Shown: in pieces, positions 46,936 through 64,000 of the stretch | Position numbering within the stretch: the first letter of the stretch is position 1 | Layout of the letters: each line of letters opens with the position of its first letter | Assembly: GCA_905160935.1 (NCBI GenBank) | Contig: CAJHZI010000463.1 | Span: 496,001 to 560,000, forward strand | Length of the DNA stretch: 64,000 bases | Reading direction: 5' to 3' | Origin: Enchytraeus crypticus | Taxonomy: Eukaryota > Annelida > Clitellata > Enchytraeida > Enchytraeidae | Position numbers and translations under genes: made by a program | The notes under the pieces: generated by a model | Told to the model about the DNA's origin: nothing | Database searches by the model: none | What the model saw: only the letters and a program-made list of their open reading frames with translations

Positions 46936-47641
46936 TTCACCTCAGGATCTATCATTTAAAACTTCATGACGTTACCGCTACTAAAACCGCTACCGCTATT
47001 AAAACATTCATTAAGTAAAAATGCATACTTATCAAATTTGATTTCATTCTTCTTAATTTGTCTTTATTCGTCGTAATTTGCCCAAATTTGTTTTACTTTT
47101 TGTCCCTATTTTTCTCATCGTGTGTAATTTATTAGACGAATATAGTGACAGCGGTAGACAGTCTTTAACAAACTTCAGACTGATGCAACACGAGATGGGA
47201 AAGATTTCTCCTGCTATGGAGTTTGGCTGTCTGTGCAAATATTATAGATGATCCTATGGGATCATTAAGCATCGTGAGCACTTTTGAAACTATTTCGTAA
47301 TTATAAGTAGATAATTTGCTATTATTATGTTCCTTACAGCACTGTGCAGACATTTCTTATAAGTTTAAATGCTAGTAGGTAGTAATTTATGTCAATTTAG
47401 CAAATTTCCCTAATTTTGAGCATCGTTATTTAAGCGAGGAGTTACATTTCGTTAAACTTTAATTCAAATATAAAAGATATCTACTTTTAATAATTTTGTG
47501 GAATTTCACACATCTGGTGAAATGACTAATAATTCCTTGTGTTTCTTAAAAATATAAATTTAAATAAAAAATACAAAAAGATCAATAATCTTAATTAGGT
47601 GGATAATTTATTCATTGAGCTTTGGTTTCAACAAGGGGGTA

Positions 47642-56568
<8,927 letters not shown>

Positions 56569-56609
56569 TGAAGTATTGACCCGTGCAGTAGCTGTATGTC
56601 ACAAGCACG

Positions 56610-56905
56610 TGGTCTCTCTCTCTCTTAGTGCACTGCCTATTGGCAGGTCCATGGTATATGGCGCCTCCACTCTTCTCTATCTATGGCCTTCCTCTTCATT
56701 TCCACATATGCGTGGGTCTTTAAATCGTCTAACATACCTTATCTCGGCCTGCCTTTGCCTATTTTCCCTTCCTTTCTACCTTCTATGACCTAATAGACCT
56801 TCCCCCCTTAGGATGTGTCCTCTCCAACTCTTCTTCCTATTTCTTGGTACATTTATCAGCTATCTATCTGTACCAACTCTCTCCATGTGGTCTATACTTT
56901 ATTAT
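56610..56905 (-). repeat. R3 LINE 3'-end copy downstream of CNPPD1
   Basis: The minus-strand copy begins (tail first) with CTCTCTTAGTGCACTGCCTA and extends through GAAGGAAGGGAAAATAGGCA into the coding-like part (GGACACATCCTAAGGGGG). It starts 42 bp after the CNPPD1 stop codon, so it is probably part of the 3' UTR. Confidence 0.83.
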
Positions 56906-57777
56906 TTTATATCGGCTGTCACTGGTGTAACCCAGAGGCTGATTTCTGCATTAATTGAGCTTTCACAGATGCTTTTTCAAGATACAATCCTAGCATTGAC
57001 TTTAGGTCAACAAACAGATATTAATTCATTAATATCTGCACTAGAACTATTAAATAATATTTTAAAATTAGATAACGGAATTATAAATTAGCGTCAAGAA
57101 TGGTACAAGCATTCTAGATTTTGTTACACAATCTGTCTTCGACTTTACATATGTTGTAATTAGTAAATTTATTATTTTGCCAATCAATAGTTAACTTAGT
57201 GAGCTGTAGTAAATTCTAGGCGGTTTATCAGTATTTCTCATTATGGATCTCTAGATACATCCATTCAATTTGATCAAATTATATTTGCAATGTATTGCTA
57301 CATGCTATTTGACTTCTTTGACAATATTTCTGACAAGGGTTGCGCAAGGCTACCTTTAGAAGTCCTGTGTAAAGCTTACTGTTGATACCTCTGGAGTCAG
57401 TGATATTCACTGTAATATAGAATCTTCAAACGTTAGCCTAATCTTTTGTTGTTAGTTTGTTTGTTTATTAATGTTATTGTCAGCTTCATATTCGTTTAGA
57501 TTTAGCTAATCTCTAGATAAGTTCGCCTATTACACTTTATTTGCAGTATCTAGGAAATGCATACAGAACTTTGATACGTTTTACTGGCTTAGTCTGACTA
57601 TAATATTGATATTGTATAATTTATTTTATATAGATTGGAAAATCACTGTTATATTATGGGTAATGAAATGAAAAATTAATATATTTTTAAAGTTAACTAT
57701 ATAATAATGAATATGAAAGGTGCATTGGTATATTAAAATTTGTCGTTCTGATAGATCTTTGATAACAATAATAATAA

Positions 57778-57830
57778 TGGTTTAACGTCCGTTTCCTAAT
57801 ACAAGGATGATGTCCCTCATCACATGTCTC
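57778..57830 (-). repeat. SINE-body variant (R1-related)
   Basis: TTTAACGTCCGTTTCCTAAT then ACAAGGATGATGTCCCTCAT is the reverse complement of the type at 53341-53395. Confidence 0.65.
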
Positions 57831-57978
57831 AAAAATCGATTCATCCAAACGACTTGAAAAAGCCCAAGTTGAAGAGAAAGAAATGAGATCCCAATAAAAG
57901 ATATCATAAACAGTGCTGGTCCAGTCATCAAAAATCAGTCAGGCTGCTAGTGATAGCACTTAAATAAACAATAACCAT

Positions 57979-58045
57979 ATCCTATCACAAGGGCTACGCC
58001 TTTACAAACCTTAATGTAGCCTTTATTTTAGTAAAATATAACTTC
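57979..58045 (-). repeat. R2 fragment
   Basis: Degenerate match to the R2 interior (GGGCTACGCCTTTACAAACC, TTAATGTAGCCT). Confidence 0.5.
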
Positions 58046-58218
58046 TGTTAGAAGTTGAGTGCTTTGATTAAATCCCAATTTACATTTAAATTTTCACATT
58101 TTAACACGGATGCAAAAATGGAAACAGGGGAGAGGTCAAACCTACCTCGTTAAATATAACACTTAGCTAAAAAGGAAAGCTAGCCATTTATTTGAAATAC
58201 CACTCACAAGTTAAACCT

Positions 58219-58356
58219 AATGATAACAGAGCAAATGTTAACGTCAGTTTCCTCATTCAATAGCGATGTCAGTGACGGACGAGCTCAGGACTTGGCCCTG
58301 CACAAACTGATTGGCGGTCGAATATCTTACCTACATCACTACTGTTCCAGCCAGTA
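58219..58356 (-). repeat. R1 tRNA-derived SINE
   Basis: Complete but diverged minus-strand copy (GTTAACGTCAGTTTCCTCAT, TAGCGATGTCAGTGACGGAC). Box B has lost its core. Confidence 0.8.
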
Positions 58357-59035
58357 GCGACATTAAGAATAATAATAATATAATGAGAACAATACTGCTG
58401 AGCAATTGTAGAGCCTAATTATAAAAAATATTATACTTTAAAGTCGATTTGAGATTTTCACTCAGTTATATTATCAAAATTAACCCAAGCTACATATTCC
58501 TACATCTGCCTGTCGCTTGGATAAATATAATATTGAGGTGGTTTTCCGTGATCGTGTTTTCCTGCTATATCTTACGCCAAATACACAGTCATTGCACAGA
58601 TTATTCTTCTATTTCCCGGCTCCCTAAGCTGCACTTATAATTTTTATACCATATACATGTAGATTTCTTCATTGCAACATTCTATTATTGCTGATAAGGA
58701 ATGTAAAACTTTCCCAGTTATTAGTCAGCCTCAACTCACACACTCGTAAATATTTAACACTCTAACTTGTACACATTTTAATAATACAGCTCTCTTAAAC
58801 ATGAGCACCACATGGTTCAGAAGAACCCGCCGACACGGTTTATTAGATTAGCAGTGCCTACAGACTGCTCAAGTGTTGCCATCAACTAAAGTAAACGTCT
58901 CTTGTAGCAGATGCGGTAGAAAGTTTCAGAGCTGGATGTCACCTTCCGCTGTGGCTGATTCGCCATTATCTGCAATCATTAGTAAAACGAGCTCTTATTG
59001 CCGTATCTTTATCTCTAAATGAATAGACTGGTCGT

Positions 59036-59145
59036 ACACTGATACCGTCTGGGGAGAGGATATGGCGTAAGGGTTAGAGTGTTTGCCTCCGATACAGGTG
59101 GCCTGGGTTCAAAGCCCAGGTCAGTCAACAAATGAAGGATATACC
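59036..59145 (+). repeat. Second tRNA-derived SINE-like sequence
   Basis: Box-A-like TATGGCGTAAGGGTTAGAG and box-B-like GGGTTCAAAGCCC, followed by AGGTCAGTCAACAAATGA. The last part recurs at 60487-60537 (CTGGGTTCAAAATCCAAATC, AGTCAACAAATGATTAAGCT). It differs from R1 in the head and body. Confidence 0.65.
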
Positions 59146-59206
59146 CGTGGGCCCATGGAAGGTTAGTCTTGTATTGGAGCTTGCTGCCGATTGGCACTAT
59201 CACTAG

Positions 59207-60319
59207 CAGAGATGTGAGCTTGTTTTAAAACAATTGTTTTTTTAATAAAAAAAACACTTTTGTTTTAAAACAATTAAAAAAACGTAAAAAAACAACAAAA
59301 ACTTTTCATAACAATTTAAGAAATAAGAAGGTTGTTTTTTATTTCAATTCTGCAATAGTTCTTTTGTTGTCATAAAAACAAAATCAAAGACAAAGTTATT
59401 CTGCATATATATGGAAATTCTAAAATATCATAAACCACGAATGAGGTACAATTTTAACACATTAATGAAAGACTTGAAGATATTTTGATTTCCTACAATA
59501 GTGTACAATGTACATATTTTATTTGCATAAATCAATTTAAACAATAACTTTATCAGTTTCTAAGACAAATCAATGTAGCCTCATTATATATAATGCCTTC
59601 TATTTTCATTCATAAGCGTTGTGCTAGGCTAACACATGGCTTGCAATCTCTCAAGTGCATCTGATGATCCCTTACATTTTAATGCTTTCCCTACCCTGGC
59701 CTGATGTACTTGAATGTACCAACCACTAAGAAGAATCAAATGATTAAATTTTATTTTTTATTTAATTTAAATTTTTATATGTTATCATATGACTCTCCAT
59801 TTCATATTTTGTTTTAGTTTTATCTGCATCATTTCTGCCCGTATCTTCTACATTGTTTATGTTATTTATTGTAACAATATGCGGTTTGTCGGATTGATGA
59901 TGGAAATAACGGAATGGTTAATATTATTTTTGGGAGGCCAATTTCCTGGGATCTACAAGGCTTACCTAATTCTTAATATTATGAAATTATGACATTAATA
60001 AAATGTGCAGTAATCCTCCGAAAACTTTGTCAAAAATTAGTGAAATATCATGGTCAATAACTAGGTGTATTTGATGGCACAGAGTTTTAGTAGTTTTATT
60101 GATAAATCATCATCATCATCTTCCCTTGAATCTCAGCTTAGAAAAATAATAAATAAATAATAATATTATTATTATTATTGTAATAACTTTAAAACTCTTT
60201 TGTACAATTAATTTAATTAACATACATTTCGAAAGAAACAAAAAGCAAAAAAACGCAAAAAAACATAAAAAACACACAAAAAATACGAACCAAAAAAAAT
60301 ATGCTTTTTTTCATCACTA
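59207..60319. mobile_element. hAT-type element, degraded
   Basis: The ends read CAGAGATGTGAGC and, inverted, TAGTGATGAAAAAAAGC. They are flanked by 8-bp ATCACTAG (59199-59206) and ATCACTAC (60320-60327), which match at seven of eight bases. Both subterminal regions are rich in poly-T/poly-A interrupted by ACG/CGT words, as is common in hAT elements of this type. A weak transposase-like stretch (FIHKRCARLTHGLQSLKCI near 59610-59665) hints at the hAT C-terminal region but is too short to be sure. Confidence 0.65.
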
Positions 60320-60930
60320 ATCACTACGAAAGATATGATTAACCACGGAAAGGATTAATAATATAATAATAATAGGATAATAATAATAATAATAGGATTA
60401 ATAATGCCAGGAACCTGCAAAAGGTCTCAAGGACCGGACACCGGCCAAGACCCCCATATGAAAATTGTTGGAGGTTATTATTATTATTATTAAGTAGCCT
60501 GGGTTCAAAATCCAAATCAGTCAACAAATGATTAAGCTACATTATGAGTAACAACAAAACAGGTCAACAATATAACAAATGTATTATTATTACTTTGATG
60601 AGCAACAAACTAACTTCAATAATGCAAATATTTAATTAACAATTATATTATACCTTTTGAACAGCAATTCAATCAATTGTAAATTAAAATTAAGTGAACT
60701 ACCATTAAATGAAAAGGATTAAACTACCTTCCATATGCAGGTAATCAAATTAAGAACAATTAAAATGTAAGTATAAAGCAGAAATGTATTAGAAAAACAA
60801 CTCTCAATAACTTAATCAACAATAAAAAATAGAAACAATTTTAAATATAGTATAATGTAGTATAATACCAGTATAATGTAGGTTAAATTAAATTAAAAGT
60901 GCAAATTAAATTAAATGAGTATAAATTACA

Positions 60931-63822
60931 TTAACAACAAATATGGCGACCTGTGGAGTCGATACGACGTTTCTTTGCACTGGGAGAGGTGATGTCTGCA
61001 GTGGGGTCAAGGTCACTAGCAGGGGGAGGAGCTTCGAGGTGGGAGGGGTCAGAGTTATTAAGGTCATCGAGATCTGGGTCAGTGTCTGTAGAATCTGGAG
61101 AGTTGAGTGCAGATAATGTGACTTCTACACATAAAAGTGAAACATACACAAACATACTCACAAATACAAAGAGCACTGATCGCTGAACTGACACCTTCAT
61201 TTTCAAGGAAACATAGTAACATACATACAGAGATATAGATACAGTCTATATAGAGATAGATTCAGTGACACTAAAGCATGCAGATGGACTTCTTGCCATG
61301 TACAACATTTCGCTTGAATAACTTGATAATTATTGTTATATCATTATAAAGTAATTAGGTTCTCTCTGAGTGAAAGAGAGGCTTTTGAACGATGGCTGGT
61401 AAAACCCCTGCGTGTGCATATTGCAAGGCTCTTATACCTCTAACGATGCAGCAAAACAATGATTTAGCAATTGTCAGGGATGCTATTTTTACACACCATT
61501 AGAATTAAATGTCAGTTTTGAAAGCTCAAGCCCCACTTCAAATTTCTTGCTAAATTTCTTGCTAAATTTCTTGAAAACTTACAAAATGTTTAAACCCTAC
61601 AAAAATAGGGACTGAAGTATTCACAACCACACACCCCCAATCTAATACGTAGAGAATTATAACAATGAATACAGAACAGCAGAGCATCAATTTAACAACC
61701 AGTTTATCAACTAACAGAAATATATGAGACAACAAGACATAGATTATTAAATAGACGTAACTTTGTGAAGAGAAATGTAAATTTGTGAAGAGAAACCGTT
61801 TGAATCATAGGTTGCTGTGTTTTGTTCATAGTCTGGTGCTGGTGCACTAGTGGTGGTTGTCATGGCAACAGATGGTCTGCTTCCTGCCTCACTGAGAGGC
61901 GTGGTTGGAGGCGGAGTCAGCCCCGCCCCCTCATATGCTTTCCTCTTCATTTGTGTTCTGATCTGAGCTCTGGCATAAATGAATCACAGAATTTACTAAT
62001 AGAAGACTGCATTTTTATTTACAACAATGAAAACGTTACAAAGATCATAAAAATATCAAGCACTATGGAATTGAGAAAGTAGTTACTATTTCATTTTCAT
62101 CTGAGAATAATTACCTATCTAGCAGTAAAACTGTATTGAGAATCTATCAGTAAATTACACAATGTTTTAGGTAAATGCTAAATCTATCCTATCACTACCC
62201 TATAGTTAGTATATATTATATTATTGATAAATTAACCACTCAAGTGTGATTAGATAAGCAGCAAGTTAAATTTATATAATGGTACCATCTCTTGCATCAT
62301 TAGAACCAATTTACTTCATACAGCGACCTCACATAAATACCATTTGAAAATCGAAGCATGTTGTTGACAATGACCAAAACAATGTATATAAAACGTGCTG
62401 TAATATCACATAAATCACTACAGTGCAGTATTCCGCATTCAACTATCCATTATTACAATCTATTATCACTTACTTCAATTCCACCAAAAAATGTCGTTTC
62501 ATTTATTCTTTATGGAGAGCTTTTGCCAACACGATTGTAGATTGTGGGTAAATAGGATAGTTTTCTCAGAGAATGACACCCCTGCCCAGTAAATGTTAGT
62601 CAAAGCTGAGGAAGGCATAGGGACCCACCTTGTCATAAGCATAACCCCCAAGAATAATGTTACATCAAAATGAATGTTATAGATGGTTTAAAGATTCACT
62701 CGTATGTGGACATAAAAGGGAAAACAGTTCTAAGATAGAGGTGAGTGGAGGCGCTATATAAGATGGACCTCCCAGTATGCAATGCACTAAGAGAGAGAGC
62801 TTGCAACTACTGAGTCATCTAACAAAAATTGCACAGAGGAGGTTGAATGAAGCTATCGCATTGTAGATAGAAAAAATCCAGCTCACTTTCTCCAGAATGG
62901 CAGTGCGAAAGAAAACTCTGTTCGTTTATCAAACACAACTTAGCCAAACAAGGACACATATCATCTAGTCTGGCCGATCACTTGAATGAAGAAATGAATA
63001 AAATAAAACATTTAGCAGTATTTAGGATGTACTAACACAGTTCTAGTTTTAATAGTTTGACTGATGCTATTGAGTTCTGTGCAGAAATTTTTTACAGCCA
63101 GAAGCATCTGATCAATCTCAACATCGGTCCATTTACATCTGTGTACAAGTGCAAAGAGTGCAGTAGATATTTATCAGTATTTATTAAAACAATTACGCAA
63201 ATATAAAAATAATTTGATAAACTATAGATGTTACTAATTAAATAATACAGATTACAATCATGTTAGTTATAATTATGGGTCTTAATAATAAGAAGCACTT
63301 ATATAAAGCAAGTATTAAAAGTGTACAACATTACTTAAAACTAGTTCAAACTATTAATTCAGATATTTAATTAAATCTGTACGTAACGTGAAGTCACTTC
63401 ACTATCGTTCCACTGCTATTCCTCAAACTAAGGCTTCAATAATTTCTGGTAAATTACTAGTTTTAATTCAATATTAAGCAAAATCGCTATTTCAAATAAA
63501 ATTTGTCCAATATTTTTCTTCGAGATTAAAAGATTCTGTATGAGTAATACAAAATCACATCGATTTCATTGAATCCTTTCTACTAAATAACATTTGACAA
63601 TTTTTACAAGCTAAACAGATTGTGTATAGGTCAAACAGAATGGAAAATTTTACTTTCAAGGTTATCTTATTTATTTAGAAGTTAGTTCTAAAACTGAAAA
63701 TGAAAAATACAACAATTAAGCCCTTACGTAGCCACGGAAGATTCCGCAGGAGGATGTAGCTGGAGAGTTAATTCACTGAGATTCGTAAAAGCCTGACCCG
63801 CCATCTTGAACAACTCAGCAAC
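60931..63822 (-). CDS. BAP18: BAP18, chromatin complexes subunit (partial: first exon outside window)
   Basis: Four coding exons in transcription order, 63822-63728, 63138-63037, 61969-61797 and 61124-60931, give 187 aa ending at TAA, with matching phases. Conserved blocks follow vertebrate BAP18 (C17orf49): VAELFKMAGQAFTNLSELTL, QLHPPAESS, then a SANT/Myb-like segment KWTDVEIDQMLLAVKNFC, then RTVAQIRTQMKRKAYE and VTLSALNS. The human protein is about 172 aa and starts some seven residues before the first block, so the missing first coding exon should be tiny and lie to the right of 64000. BAP18 binds H3K4me3-marked chromatin and joins the NURF and MLL1 complexes (family knowledge). The middle (PPPTTPLSEAGSRP) and the Asp-rich C-terminus ending in KKRRIDSTGRH are less conserved. 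One donor is the less common GT|GTTAGT. Confidence 0.93.
62550..62806 (+). repeat. R3 repeat in a BAP18 intron
   Basis: An almost complete non-autonomous R3 copy. It has the upstream module (GACCCACCTTGTCATAAGCA, TAACCCCCAAGAATAATG), the LINE 3' portion (AGATTCACTCGTATGTGGAC) and the end ATGGACCTCCCAGTATGCAA then TGCACTAAGAGAGAGA. Confidence 0.83.
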
Positions 63823-63844
63823 CTGAAATGAAATTAAAAATGCT

Positions 63845-64000
63845 TAGAGACAACTTCGTCATCTATTGTAATATAATGTTACGAAACAGTATCATCTTTC
63901 ATAATGTAATGTTATGAAACTACATCGTCTCTCATACAGTAATAATGTTAGAGACAACATCGTCTCTTGTAAATTGTAATATAATGTTACGAAACAATAA
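63845..64000. repeat. Tandem repeat at the right edge
   Basis: About four diverged copies of a roughly 40-bp unit (AATATAATGTTACGAAACA, ACATCGTCTCTTGTA). They lie just upstream of BAP18's first in-window exon and run to the window edge. Confidence 0.82.

Larger units (their letters stand above)
43528..47641. other. Spacer between divergent EVI5 and CNPPD1 genes
   Basis: This holds the 5' ends and any promoters of both genes, but I see no TATA box, initiator or CpG-rich segment that I can support. Contents are an (AT)n tract (43616-43695), an R2 fragment (43695-43795), AT-rich sequence with nothing recognisable (43800-45590), a hAT-type element and an inverted pair of short tRNA-like fragments. 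Confidence 0.65.
56906..59029. other. Spacer downstream of CNPPD1
   Basis: AT-rich sequence between the convergent 3' ends of CNPPD1 and BAP18. It contains a SINE-body variant (57778-57830), an R2 fragment (57979-58045) and an R1 copy (58219-58356). In 56906-57770 and 58360-59020 I see nothing supported. Confidence 0.6.

Noticed and set aside
60953-61186. Plus-strand 77-codon open frame
   Set aside because: Antisense shadow of the last BAP18 exon.

Overview
This is an animal (bilaterian, almost certainly invertebrate) nuclear DNA window: AT-rich, packed with (AT)n and (GA/CT)n microsatellites, minisatellites, tRNA-derived SINEs, LINE 3' ends and DNA transposons, with spliced genes that use GT-AG introns. 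The phylum cannot be fixed from sequence alone. Four protein genes could be assembled exon by exon, with every splice phase agreeing. They are an INSM1/nerfin-type zinc-finger repressor (+, 13944-18264, two coding exons, 993 aa); EVI5, a TBC-domain Rab GTPase-activating protein (-, 43527-29023, 15 coding exons, 879 aa); CNPPD1, a cyclin-fold membrane protein (+, 47642-56568, 8 coding exons, 850 aa); and BAP18, a chromatin-complex subunit (-, 63822-60931, last four coding exons, first exon beyond the right edge).

Layout: 1-13.9 kb holds only repeats, including a 96-bp perfect foldback element and a deleted mariner. INSM follows at 13.9-18.3 kb. From 18.3 to 29.0 kb there is gene-free DNA with a mariner sitting inside an (AT)n tract. 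EVI5 fills 29.0-43.5 kb. A 4-kb spacer with a hAT-type element separates it from the divergently transcribed CNPPD1 (47.6-56.6 kb). A second hAT-type element lies at 59.2-60.3 kb, and BAP18 runs off the right end. The genes have unrelated roles (transcription repression, Rab traffic, a cyclin-like protein of unclear function, chromatin), so no pathway links them.

For reference, the dispersed repeat families are named here R1 (tRNA-derived SINE), R2 and R3 (families ending in a shared hairpin plus (GA)n; R3 includes the C-terminal end of a LINE reverse-transcriptase ORF), and R4 (family ending in (GAT)n).

The most unusual observation is that several EVI5 and CNPPD1 introns contain tandem 'echoes' of the neighbouring exon edge together with its splice site. 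The clear cases are EVI5 exon 4 acceptor, EVI5 exon 12 donor, CNPPD1 exon 3 donor, and CNPPD1 exon 5 and 7 acceptors; CNPPD1 exon 4 is a probable case. Introns here seem to have lengthened by local duplication across splice junctions, leaving strings of decoy splice sites and decoy mini-exons that mostly end in stop codons.
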